Assembly (NCBI GenBank): GCA_016806145.1
Contig: CP063166.1
Location: 1,302,001 to 1,366,000 of the forward strand
Direction of reading: 5' to 3'
Source of the DNA: Variovorax paradoxus
GTDB lineage: Bacteria; Pseudomonadota; Gammaproteobacteria; Burkholderiales; Burkholderiaceae_C
DNA length: 64,000 nucleotides
This document shows positions 1-10,100 of this stretch, in pieces. How positions within the stretch are numbered: the first letter of the stretch is position 1; the number at the start of each line of letters is the position of its first letter. The notes beneath the pieces were generated by a model. That model was not told the DNA's origin. It worked only from the letters and a program-made list of their open reading frames with translations, and ran no database searches. Made by a program: the position numbers and the translations under genes.

Positions 1-1312
<1,312 letters not shown>

Positions 1313-1313
<1 letters not shown>

Positions 1314-1338
1314 GGGGGCGGGGCGGTCTCGGCCCCCT
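1313..1338 (+). terminator. Weak GC hairpin after glmS
   Basis: A 7-bp stem (AGGGGGC pairing with GCCCCCT) with a 12-base loop begins at the last base of the glmS stop codon. There is no T-tract after it, so an intrinsic terminator is only a possibility. The stretch from here to base 1452 shows nothing else recognisable. Confidence 0.3.
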
Positions 1339-1452
1339 GGCGTGTTGAATCCGAAGCCGTCTCCACTGCGTAGATGGCGTTGGTCGACGACCAATTCCCG
1401 TGGTGCGGGCTGCCTGGCCGTGGGTCAGGTTCCACCCCCACCAGAGAGCGCC

Positions 1453-1818
1453 ATGGCTTTGAGCACCCCCAAGGATCTTCCGGCAAGTCGCCGATCGAAG
1501 GGCTTCACGCAGAGGGATCACCGCCGGCTCGTCGAGGCGGGGGCGAAACCCGGACAGGTCGTTCCCGTGGGGCTCTGGCACCGGGACGGGCATTTCGGCA
1601 GCGAGGCCGAGGCGCAGGGTGCCTTCAAGCTCGCGTACCAGCAGGCGGTCGACGGCCTGGGTCTGTCGACGGCCGACTGGATGGGCATCTCGCAGGGTGA
1701 GCTCGATGCATGGCTGCGGCATGGCACCCTGCCTGCCGTTCGCGGGCAGCCACCCGAAGGCCCTGTGCCTGCCGACCAGGCCGGGCCCGGCGCGCCAGCG
1801 GGGGCGTCGAAAGCCTAG
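1453..1818 (+). CDS. Small hypothetical protein
   Basis: This 121-residue reading frame matches no family I recognise. The ATG chosen follows an AGAGAG purine stretch with a suitable gap; the longer frame upstream of it is low-complexity and looks non-coding. The protein is basic at the N-terminus (ASRRSKGFTQRDHRRLVEAG) and has a middle part rich in Ala, Gln and Trp (DGLGLSTADWMGISQGELD) that could form a short helical bundle. The C-terminus is Pro/Ala/Gly-rich. There is no signal peptide or membrane segment. Third-position GC bias is present but weaker than in the neighbours. It lies alone between glmS and a XRE regulator. It may be a real small cytosolic protein or a chance frame. Confidence 0.45.
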   Translation: MALSTPKDLPASRRSKGFTQRDHRRLVEAGAKPGQVVPVGLWHRDGHFGSEAEAQGAFKLAYQQAVDGLGLSTADWMGISQGELDAWLRHGTLPAVRGQPPEGPVPADQAGPGAPAGASKA

Positions 1819-1916
1819 AAGCCCAGCGGACTCGATCGCGCGTTCTCGCTCGATGAGCTCGTGGCCGCCTGCAAGACACTGCGCGAGGCGGCATCGCCGG
1901 CTTGACCGACATTCCA

Positions 1917-1943
1917 TCATGTTGGAGAATTAATCCAACATGA
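1917..1943. promoter_or_regulatory. Perfect inverted repeat over the start codon of the XRE regulator
   Basis: Two perfect 10-bp arms (TCATGTTGGA and TCCAACATGA) are separated by the AT-rich 7-mer GAATTAA. The ATG of the XRE gene lies inside the right arm. An A/T-rich -10-like hexamer in the spacer would put the transcript start at or near the ATG. A GGAG that could serve as ribosome binding site is about 12 bases away, inside the left arm. The site has the form of an autoregulatory operator; binding by the downstream protein is inferred. Confidence 0.6.
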
Positions 1944-2533
1944 AAGAAGAAGAGCCCGCCCCCCTCAACGACCGCATCGCCCGCCGCGTGCGCGAACTGC
2001 GCGCCGCGCGCGGCCTCTCGCTCGAGGCGCTGGCGGCGCAGAGCGGGGTCAGCCGCTCGATGATCTCGCTGATCGAGCGCGGCGAGAGCAGTCCCACGGC
2101 GGTGGTGCTCGAGAAGCTCGCGGCCGGCCTCGGCACCATGCTGGCCGCGCTGTTCGACGAGCCGCGCCCGCGCGCCGATCCGGTGGCGCGCCGCGCCGAC
2201 CAGCCGCAATGGCGCGATCCCTCGTCGGGCTACCTGCGGCGCAACGTGTCGCCCGGTGGCATCGCCTCGCCGCTGCAGATCGTCGAGGTGCTGTTCCCGC
2301 CCAAGGCGCGCGTGGCCTACGAATCGGGCGCGCGCGAGTCGCAGGTGCACCAGCAGGTCTGGATGCTCGAGGGAACGATCGAGATCACGGTGGGCGAGGA
2401 GCGCCACCGGCTCGATGCCGGCGACTGCCTCGCGATGGTGCTCGACCGGCCCGTCGCCTACTTCAATCCCACGCGCGAGACAGCCCGCTATGCGGTCGCG
2501 ATCGTGAGCCCCCATCCCGATGTCTGGAAGTGA
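1940..2533 (+). CDS. XRE-family transcriptional regulator with C-terminal cupin domain
   Basis: The 197-residue protein has an N-terminal Cro/CI-type helix-turn-helix (about residues 12-68; LSLEALAAQSGVSRSMISLI is the core) and a C-terminal cupin_2 fold (about 100-185) with the conserved VHQQVWMLEGTIEITVG strand region. In this architecture (SutR, PuuR-like) the cupin senses a small ligand and the HTH binds DNA. The protein probably controls itself and the acetyltransferase gene that starts 7 bases after its stop codon. A perfect palindrome spans its start codon, a strong sign of autoregulation. The ligand cannot be told from the sequence. Confidence 0.88.
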   Translation: MKEEEPAPLNDRIARRVRELRAARGLSLEALAAQSGVSRSMISLIERGESSPTAVVLEKLAAGLGTMLAALFDEPRPRADPVARRADQPQWRDPSSGYLRRNVSPGGIASPLQIVEVLFPPKARVAYESGARESQVHQQVWMLEGTIEITVGEERHRLDAGDCLAMVLDRPVAYFNPTRETARYAVAIVSPHPDVWK

Positions 2534-2540
2534 GAACGCC

Positions 2541-3080
2541 ATGAACCCCACGAGCCCCACCAGCCTCCACCCGGTGCGCCGCCTGCGGGCGGTGGACGCG
2601 GCGCAACTGCAATCGCTGGCCGAGCTGCTGATCGACTGTGTCGACGGCGATGCCTCGGTGAGCTTCATGCATCCGCTGCCGCTCGAGCAGGCGATGGCCT
2701 TCTGGCGCAAGGTGGCCGACGGCGTGGCGCGCGGGGAGCGCGCGCTGATGGTGGTGGAGGACGCGCAGGGCATCGTCGGCACGGTGCAGCTCGTGCTCGA
2801 CCAGCCCGACAACCAGCCGCACCGCGCCGACCTCGCGAAGATGCTGGTGCACCGGCGCGCTCGGCGCCAGGGGCTCGGCGCGCTGCTGATGCAGGCGGCC
2901 GAGCAGGCCGCGCGCGACAGCGGCAAGACGCTGCTGGTGCTCGACACCTCGAGCCCCGAGGCCGAGCGGCTCTACGAACGCTCGGGCTGGCAGCGCAGCG
3001 GCACCATCCCCGGCTATGCGCTGCTGCCGCGCGGCGGCTTCTGCGACACCACCTACTTCTATCGCACGCTCGCGCCTTGA
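2541..3080 (+). CDS. GNAT-family N-acetyltransferase
   Basis: This 179-residue protein carries the GNAT fold. The acetyl-CoA pyrophosphate-binding loop RRARRQGLGALLM lies near residue 105-118, followed by the typical LVLDTSSPEAERLYERSGW segment. The ATG at 2541 is preferred over the in-frame ATG at 2520, which overlaps the upstream gene. It sits directly behind the XRE-cupin regulator, so the two are probably cotranscribed. XRE-cupin/GNAT pairs are common and often act on amines, amino acids or toxic compounds, but nothing here fixes the substrate. A methyltransferase gene follows after 7 bases. Confidence 0.87.
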   Translation: MNPTSPTSLHPVRRLRAVDAAQLQSLAELLIDCVDGDASVSFMHPLPLEQAMAFWRKVADGVARGERALMVVEDAQGIVGTVQLVLDQPDNQPHRADLAKMLVHRRARRQGLGALLMQAAEQAARDSGKTLLVLDTSSPEAERLYERSGWQRSGTIPGYALLPRGGFCDTTYFYRTLAP

Positions 3081-3087
3081 AGCCGAC

Positions 3088-3891
3088 ATGCCGCAGACTG
3101 GCGCGATGACCGAATTCGATCGACTGCTGGCCGAGGCCGAGCGCAAGCCGCTGGTCGGCTGGGACCTGTCCTGCGATGGCCGCATCGCGACCACCGCCGT
3201 GCCCTGGGATTTCGAACGGGCGGTGGTCCACCGCGCGCGCCAGTCGCCCGACCTGCTCGACATGGGCACGGGCGGCGGCGAGTGGCTCAGCCGGCTGCCG
3301 CTGCGGCCCGCGCGCACCGTCGCCACCGAGGGCTGGGCACCCAACGTCGCCGTGGCGCGCGAGCGGCTCGCGCCGCTGGGCATCGAGGTGGTGGCGGTGG
3401 AGGGCGCGCTCGACAACGGCGCGCAGCACGATGGCGATGCGCACGACGAGGCGCCGCTGCCCTTCGCCGACGGCGAGTTCCACCTGGTGGTCAACCGCCA
3501 CGAGTCCTTCGTGCCGGCCGAGGTGGCGCGCGTGCTCGCGCGCGGCGGCCACTTCCTCACGCAGCAGGTGGCCTCGGACTTCAATGCCGACCACCACCGG
3601 CTCGCGGGCCTGGCACCGGCCGAGCCGCCGCCCGAGTGGCGGCTCGACATCGCGCGGCGCCAGCTCGAGCGCGCGGGCTTCGAGATCCTGCGCGCCGAGG
3701 CGGGCGCCGAGCTGCTGCGCTTCGCCGACGTGGGCGCGTTCGCCTGGTACCTGAAGAACGTGCCGTACGTCTGCCCCGGCTTCACGATCGAGGGCACGCG
3801 CGATGCGCTCGCGCAGCTGCATCGCCGGCAGCAGGCGGGCGAGGCGATCGAGGTGCGGCAGACCTTGTTCTGGATCGAGGCGCTGCGCTGA
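3088..3891 (+). CDS. Class I SAM-dependent methyltransferase
   Basis: A 267-residue protein with a Rossmann-type methyltransferase domain. Motif I is LDMGTGGGEWLSRL (about residues 57-70); the acidic residue after strand 2 is in VATEGWAPNV; the motif around LPFADGEFHLVVNRHESF corresponds to motifs III-IV. The C-terminal part (VPYVCPGFTIEG onward) is typical of small-molecule methyltransferases of the Methyltransf_11/25 type. A second ATG at 3106 (MTEFDRLL) is an equally plausible start. It lies 7 bases after the GNAT gene, which points to a three-gene operon with the XRE-cupin regulator. The substrate is unknown. Confidence 0.85.
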   Translation: MPQTGAMTEFDRLLAEAERKPLVGWDLSCDGRIATTAVPWDFERAVVHRARQSPDLLDMGTGGGEWLSRLPLRPARTVATEGWAPNVAVARERLAPLGIEVVAVEGALDNGAQHDGDAHDEAPLPFADGEFHLVVNRHESFVPAEVARVLARGGHFLTQQVASDFNADHHRLAGLAPAEPPPEWRLDIARRQLERAGFEILRAEAGAELLRFADVGAFAWYLKNVPYVCPGFTIEGTRDALAQLHRRQQAGEAIEVRQTLFWIEALR

Positions 3892-3897
3892 AGGCCT

Positions 3898-5025
3898 TCA
3901 GCGCGCCCCGAACTTCGCGTTCTCGAACAGGTCCTTGAACTCGCGCGGCTGCGAGCGCCAGTACTGCACGGGCGCCTTCACCCGCGCGCCGAGTTCGGCG
4001 GCCGCGTGCCAGGGCCAGCGCGGGTCGTAGAGGATGGCGCGCGCCAGCGAGATGGCATCGGCCTTGCCCTCGGCGAGGATGGCCTCGGCCTGCCGCGGCT
4101 CGGTGATCAGGCCGACCGCGATCACCGGGATGCCGACCTCGGCCTTCACGCGTTCGGCGAACGGCACCTGGTAGCCCGCGCCCAGCGCGATCGCCTGCTT
4201 CGGCGACACGCCGCCGCTCGAGACATGGATGGCCGCGCAGCCGCGCGCCTCGAGTGCTTTGGCGAAGGCGACGGTGCCTTCGAGGTCCCAGCCGCCTTCC
4301 ACCCAGTCGACCGCCGACACGCGCACCCACACGGGCCGCTCGGCCGGGAAGACGGCGCGCACCGCGTCGAACACCTCGAGCGGAAAGCGCAGCCGGTTCT
4401 CGAGGCTGCCGCCGTAGTCGTCGTCGCGGTGGTTGGCCAGCGGCGACAGGAACTGGTGCAGCAGGTAGCCGTGCGCGGCATGGATCTCGATGCCCTCGAT
4501 GCCGAGCCGCGCGGCGCGGCGGGCGGCGGCCACGAAGGCTTCGCGCACGCGCGCCAGGCCCTCGGCGTCGAGCGCGAGCGGCGTGTCCTCGTCGGGCGCG
4601 TGCGGCACGGCCGAGGGCGCGAAGGCCTTCCAGCCGCCGGGCTCGCCGGGGCGGATCTGCGCGCCGCCTTCCCAGGGCGCGCGGCTCGAGGCCTTGCGTC
4701 CCGCGTGGCCGAGCTGCATCGCGATGGGCATCGACGAATGGGCGCGCACGGCGGCGAGCACGCGCGCCAGGCCCGCTTCGTTGGCATCCGAATAGAGCCC
4801 GAGGTCGCCGGGCGTGATGCGGCCCTCGGCCTCGACCGCGGTGGCCTCGAGGATCAGCAGCCCCGCGCCCGACAGCGCGAGATGGCCGAGATGGATCAGG
4901 TGCCAGTCGCCCGGCGTGCCCTCGCTCGCCGAGTACTGGCACATCGGCGCGATCAGGATGCGGTTGTCGAGCGAAAGCGGGCCGAGCCGCATCGGCTCGA
5001 AGAGGCGGGGGGTGTCGCTGCTCAC
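3898..5025 (-). CDS. Old Yellow Enzyme-type NADH:flavin oxidoreductase (YqjM/xenobiotic reductase class)
   Basis: This 375-residue FMN-dependent TIM-barrel ene-reductase reduces activated C=C bonds in enones, nitro-esters and similar electrophiles using NAD(P)H. The class is shown by the N-terminal APMCQYSA segment (the redox-tuning Cys of the YqjM group), the substrate pair His182/His185 in HAAHGYLLHQFLSP, the DDYGGSLENRLRFPLEV stretch, and the phosphate-binding end ADAISLARAILYDP. The GTG start is chosen because its GTGA overlaps the stop codon of the exporter gene upstream, a translational-coupling arrangement; an internal ATG at 4992 is less likely. With the exporter and the divergent LysR gene it looks like a unit for electrophile detoxification. 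Confidence 0.92.
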   Translation of the reverse strand: MSSDTPRLFEPMRLGPLSLDNRILIAPMCQYSASEGTPGDWHLIHLGHLALSGAGLLILEATAVEAEGRITPGDLGLYSDANEAGLARVLAAVRAHSSMPIAMQLGHAGRKASSRAPWEGGAQIRPGEPGGWKAFAPSAVPHAPDEDTPLALDAEGLARVREAFVAAARRAARLGIEGIEIHAAHGYLLHQFLSPLANHRDDDYGGSLENRLRFPLEVFDAVRAVFPAERPVWVRVSAVDWVEGGWDLEGTVAFAKALEARGCAAIHVSSGGVSPKQAIALGAGYQVPFAERVKAEVGIPVIAVGLITEPRQAEAILAEGKADAISLARAILYDPRWPWHAAAELGARVKAPVQYWRSQPREFKDLFENAKFGAR

Positions 5026-6005
5026 GGTGTCGTGGCTCCAGGGGTGCGGTAGGTGCAGCGATTCTGCGGGTGCTGCGCGATCCTTGCCGCGGGCAGGGCG
5101 TTGGCCTTGCGGTTCAGGACGGTATGGATCAGGAGCGCCGCCACCACCATCGCCATCCCCAGCAGCTCGTTCGCCGTGGGCAGGGTGCCGAGCGCCGCGC
5201 TCATCAGCAGCGCCGACACCGGCACGAAGTTGAGGAAGGCGGTGCCGGTGACCGCGCCGAGCGTGCGCACGCCGTGGTTGAAGGCCAGCACCGAGGCGGC
5301 CGAGGGCACCACGCCGACGAACAGCAGCGCCCGCCACGAGAGCCGCAGCCCTTCGAGGCTGGGCGCCGCCGACCAGCCGAGCAGTGCGGCACCGACCGCG
5401 GCGACCAGCAGCACCGGCCACGCGGCCAGCACCGTGAGCGCGCTGTACTCCACCGCGTCGAGTTCGGGAAAGCGCGCCGCGCCGCGCGTGTACCAGACCC
5501 AGCCCAGCGTGCCGACGAAGGCGATGGCATCGCCGAACAGCGTGGCGTTGCCCGCGCCGCCGTGACCGCCGATGAGACCCGAGACGATCGCCACGCCCGC
5601 GAGCGCCAGCGCGGTGGCGAGCAGCGCGGCGCGCGTGGGGCGCACGCCGTCGAGCAGCCAGCGCACGAGCTGCGTGGTCATCGGCGTGGTGGCGATGATC
5701 ACCGCGCCGTGCGAGGGCACCGAGTGCGCGAGGCCGATCAGCAGCAGCACGCTGAAGAGGCCGAAGCCGGCCGCGCCACGCAGCGCCAGCGCTCCCGCAT
5801 GGCGGCGCAGCCTGCGCCAGGGCGCGGCGCCGCGCGGCAGCACCAGCAGCGCGAACAGCAGCGCCGACAGGCTGTAGCGGATCAGCGTGAACCACACGGG
5901 TTCGACATGGTGGAGCACGCCCTTGCTGACGAGGAACAGGGAGCCCCAGCCGGAGGTGGCGAAGAGCAAGGCGGCGATGCCGTACAGGCGTTGGGATCGG
6001 GACAT
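5022..6005 (-). CDS. EamA/DMT-family membrane transporter
   Basis: A 327-residue protein with about ten hydrophobic segments arranged as two EamA repeats, typical of drug/metabolite transporters that export amino acids or small organics. Segments such as IAALLFATSGWGSLFLVSKG at the N-terminus and NFVPVSALLMSAALG near the C-terminus carry the family pattern. The start is placed at MSRSQRLYG; the frame continues upstream but that part is basic and non-hydrophobic and would block the first membrane segment. Its stop codon overlaps the GTG start of the OYE reductase by four bases, so both are one operon, divergent from a LysR gene 137 bases away. The exported compound is unknown. Confidence 0.88.
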   Translation of the reverse strand: MSRSQRLYGIAALLFATSGWGSLFLVSKGVLHHVEPVWFTLIRYSLSALLFALLVLPRGAAPWRRLRRHAGALALRGAAGFGLFSVLLLIGLAHSVPSHGAVIIATTPMTTQLVRWLLDGVRPTRAALLATALALAGVAIVSGLIGGHGGAGNATLFGDAIAFVGTLGWVWYTRGAARFPELDAVEYSALTVLAAWPVLLVAAVGAALLGWSAAPSLEGLRLSWRALLFVGVVPSAASVLAFNHGVRTLGAVTGTAFLNFVPVSALLMSAALGTLPTANELLGMAMVVAALLIHTVLNRKANALPAARIAQHPQNRCTYRTPGATTP

Positions 6006-6142
6006 GGAAGGCTTTCGGACGATGAAGGAATCGATGTCCGAGGATCGGGGCGGGGCCGCGCGAATGCCATTCGCTTCTTTGGAGCGGGCCCTCCGAAAAA
6101 ACGAAGGGACCGGGCGCCGCCGCGCGCTCACAATCGGCCGCC

Positions 6143-7024
6143 ATGGAGCTCTACCAGCTGAAGACCTTCGTCGCCATCGCCCGCGAGGGCAGCCTCACGC
6201 GCGCCGCCGAACGCGTGTTCACCAGCGCGCCCGCGGTGAGCGCGCAGCTCAAGGCGCTCGAGGACGAGCTCGGCGTGCGCCTGTTCGAGCGCACGCCGCG
6301 CGGCATGACGCCCACGCCCGCGGGCCTGAGCCTGCTCGAGGAGGCCGAGCGCACGCTGGCCTCGGCGCTGCGCATGCGCTCGGCCGCCGAGCAGCTGCGC
6401 GGCGCCGCGCACGGCGTGGTGCGCTTCGGCACCGTGGTCGATCCGGTCTCGCTGCGGCTCGGCGACGTGCTCGTGAAGCTGGCCGAGCGCCATCCGCAGG
6501 TCACGCTGCAACTGCGCCAGGGGCTGTCGTACGAGACCGCCTCGGCGGTCGAGCGCGGCGAACTCGACTGCGCCTACACGCTGAGCGACGTGGCTTCGCG
6601 CGAAGGCCTGACGCTGCACCGGCTGGCGCCGGTCGACCTGGTGGTCGTGCTGCCGCTGCCGATGGCCGGCGCCCATCCGGGCCTGTCTCTCGAGGCGCTC
6701 ACCGAGCAGCCCTGGGTCGGCACGCCGCCCACCTGCGTGCTGCGCGCGCACCTCGACCGCCTGTTCGCCGGCGCCGGCCGCGAGTACCGCCAGGGCCGCA
6801 CCGCCGACAGCGAGAGCGCGGTGCGCAGCATGGTCGCGAGCGGCATGGGCGCGGGGCTGATGCGGCTCGACCAGGCCGAGCAGGGCGAGCGCAACGGCGA
6901 GCTCGCGATCTGGCCCGGCTGGCGCGCCCACACCTGGCTGTGCTGGATCGAACCGGTTGCGCTCGCGCGGGCGCCGGCGGTCGAGGTGGTGCGGCAGGCG
7001 GTGTTCGAGGCCTGGGGCGTCTGA
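6143..7024 (+). CDS. LysR-family transcriptional regulator
   Basis: The 293-residue protein starts with MELYQLKTFVAIAREGSLTR, the classic LysR winged-HTH opening (residues 1-60), followed by the linker helix and a type-2 periplasmic-binding-like effector domain (about 90-290). It is transcribed away from the exporter/OYE reductase operon, and the 137-bp gap is the expected operator region. LysR proteins usually control the divergent operon, so activation of the reductase and exporter by an electrophile or related compound is the simplest reading. The effector cannot be deduced. Confidence 0.93.
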   Translation: MELYQLKTFVAIAREGSLTRAAERVFTSAPAVSAQLKALEDELGVRLFERTPRGMTPTPAGLSLLEEAERTLASALRMRSAAEQLRGAAHGVVRFGTVVDPVSLRLGDVLVKLAERHPQVTLQLRQGLSYETASAVERGELDCAYTLSDVASREGLTLHRLAPVDLVVVLPLPMAGAHPGLSLEALTEQPWVGTPPTCVLRAHLDRLFAGAGREYRQGRTADSESAVRSMVASGMGAGLMRLDQAEQGERNGELAIWPGWRAHTWLCWIEPVALARAPAVEVVRQAVFEAWGV

Positions 7025-7139
7025 GGGGTTCGGCACCCGTGGCAAGGCGGCACCTGTCAGCCTCCGGTCAGCGCGAAACGCCGGCGCGCGGGTACGATGC
7101 GCGCGGCCTGCCGCTGGCGGGGTCTTCCTCCTTTCTCGC

Positions 7140-10100
7140 ATGCCCGACCCGACCCTCTCTCTCGCCGAACTCCTGAACCGCGCCAGGCAGGCACTGGCCG
7201 GTCCCGAAGGCGTGCTGCCCGCGCTGCCGCCGGCCACGCCGGTCACCGGCAGCGTGGTGTTCCTCGCGATCGGCGAGGGCGGCAGCCGCGCGCGCGTGGT
7301 CTCGGGCCGCGGCGCCGATGCCGCGCAGGCCTGGGAGGAAGCGGCCGAGGCGCTGGCCGATGCCGCGCAGCGCGGCGAACGGCCGCCGCAGCGGCTGCGC
7401 GCGGAACTGGTCGAGCACGTGCTGCCGATGCACTGGGGCGAGTTCAAGGAACTGCTCGCGAAGACGCGGCGCAACTACTTCCAGCAGGGCGTGTCCTTCG
7501 ACAGCCGCTTCGAGTTCGCGCTGCTCGCGCCCGAGGCCAACGGCAGCGCGGTCTTCTACGACGGCAGCGTGGACCACTGCCAGCCCAACCCCGGCAACCT
7601 GCGGCTGCACACCCGGCGCCGCTTCGGCAAGGAGCTCGACTTCCCCGACGACGACGCCGCGCCCGTGTGGTGCTTCACCACGCGCGCCGTCTACGTCGAT
7701 GCCGAGGGCGCCTGGCCGATCGTTCCCGAGGGCCAGGAGGCGCAGCTGCGCCGCCTCGACGACTGGGGTGCCGCGCCGGTGCGCCGCATGGTCGAGGACG
7801 CGAGCCGCTACCTGGCCGCGCAGGTCAAGCCCACGGGCGAGTTCCACTACGGCTGGTTCCCCTGCTTCGACCGCGCCATCCCGACCTACAACACGCTGCG
7901 CCATGCGAGCTCGACCTATGCGCTGCTCGAGGCCTGGGAGCTCACGCGCGACACGGCGCAGAAGGAGGCCATCGACCGCTCGCTGGCCTTTCTCGCCGGC
8001 TCGCTGATCCGGCCCGCGGTGCTGCCCGACGGCGGCAGCGCGGCCTTCCTGGTCGACGTGGCGCACGAGGTCAAGCTCGGCGGCAACGCGGTCTGCCTGC
8101 TGGCCTTCGTCAAATACACCGAACTGACCGGCGACCGCCGCTTCCTGCCGCTGCTCGAGCAGCTCGCGCTCGGCATCCGCCACATGCAGGACCCCGAGAC
8201 CGGCCGCTTCGTGCACGTGCTGCACCGGCCCAGCCTCGCGGTGAAGGACGCCTTCCGCGTCATCTACTACGACGGCGAGGCCGCGTTCGGGCTGATGCGG
8301 CTGTACGGCCTCACGCGCGATCCGCGCTGGCTCGCGATGGTCGAGAAGGCCTTCGACCACTTCATCGCCGCCGAGCACTGGCGCGCGCACGACCACTGGC
8401 TCAGCTACTGCGTCAACGAGCTCACGCGCCACCGGCCCGCGCTGCGCTACTACGAGTTCGGGCTGCGCAACGTGGCCGACTACCTCGACTTCGTGCTCGA
8501 GCGCATCACCACCTTCCCGACCCTGCTCGAGCTGATGATGGCCGCGCGCGAGATGGTGCTGCGCATCGAGGCCGATCCCGAGCTGCGCCACCTGCTCGAG
8601 GGCCTGGACCGCGACAAGTTCGAGCGCGCGCTCGAGCACCGCGCGCGCTACCTCGCGAACGGCCACTTCTGGCCCGAGCTCGCGATGTTCTTCCGCCATC
8701 CCGACCGCATCGCGGGTTCGTTCTTCATCAAGCACCACAGCTTCCGCGTGCGCATCGACGACGTGGAGCACTACCTGTCGGGCTATGTCGCCTACCACCG
8801 GCTGCTGAAGGCGCGCGAGGGCGGCGAGATCGCCGCGCCGTCCGCGCCGCAGGCCGAGGCGCAGGCGCCGGCCGAGACGCCCGCGACGCGCACCGGCACC
8901 GTCGCCTTCGGCGGCGACGTGAACCTCGGCCGCCGCCTGCACTACCGGCGCCTCGAGCTCGGCGGCGCGCGCCGCATGCTCAGCGGCATCCCCGCGCTGC
9001 GCGCGGCCGACCTGCGCATCGTCAACCTCGAGTGCGTGGTCGCCACCACCGGCGAGCAGGGCGTGGACAAGGGCGAGGCCGGCTCCTACTACTTCCGCGC
9101 GCGGCCCGAGATGCTGGACGTGCTGACCACCGCGCGCATCGGCATCGTCGCCACCGCCAACAACCACAGCGGCGACTACGGCCCGGGCGCGCTGATGGAA
9201 CAGCAGTGGCACCTGCAGGCCGCGGGCATCGCCTGGGCCGGCACCGGCCGCGACCTCGAGGCCGCGCTGCGCCCGGCCTTCGCGCTGGCCGGCGGCGTGC
9301 GCGTCGCGCTGTTCTCGCTCGACGCCACCCAGCCCCAGTTCGCGGCCGGCACCGACAAGCCCGGCGCCGCCTACCTGCCGCTCGACGAGCCCGCGGCCTG
9401 GACCGCGCTGCTCGCGCCGCGCATCGAGAAGGCGCGCGAGTCGGCCGACGTGGTGCTGGTGGCGGTGCACTGGGGCGACAACCTCGAGACCGAACCCTCC
9501 GAGGCCGAGGTCGCGGTTGGCCATGCGATCGTCGATGCCGGCGCCGATGCGGTGCTCGGCACCTCGGCGCACGTGCTGCAGGGCGTCGAGGTCTACCGCG
9601 GCCGGCCGATCGTGCACGACGCGGGCGACCTGCTGTTCGAGGCGGTGCGCAGCGACTTCGTCGACGCGGGCGTGTTCACGCTCGCGCTGAGCCCGCGCGG
9701 CGTCGAGCAGCTGAGCTTCACGCCGATCGGCGTGGGCTTCGGCCGCTCGCGCCAGTACGCGAACGAGCGCGCGCGCGGCGCGGCCGCGCGCTTCGCGCGC
9801 CAGTGCGAGGCGCTGGGCACCCGCATGGCGGTGCTGCCCGAGGGCCGCTGCACGCTGGCGCTGGCGCCACCCGAGCGCGCCTCGCGCCTGGCCGCCGATG
9901 CACCGGCGCTGCCCGAGCCGGCGTTCGCGCGCGTCGCGCCGCTGCTCGCGCCGCGGCCCGAATGGCTGGTCGACGTGCTGCCGCCCGATTCGCGCCACTT
10001 CGCACCCGTGCGCTTCGGCCCGCTCGAGCTGCTGGGCATCCGCTGCGCGCCGACGCAGATCTCGGGCCGCCGCATGCTGTGGATCGAATCGTTCTGGCGC

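Noticed and set aside
3898..6144. A 748-residue minus-strand frame joining an N-terminal extension to the OYE reductase
   Set aside because: The N-terminal 370 residues are the exporter gene read in the wrong frame; the reductase has its own GTG start coupled to the exporter stop codon.
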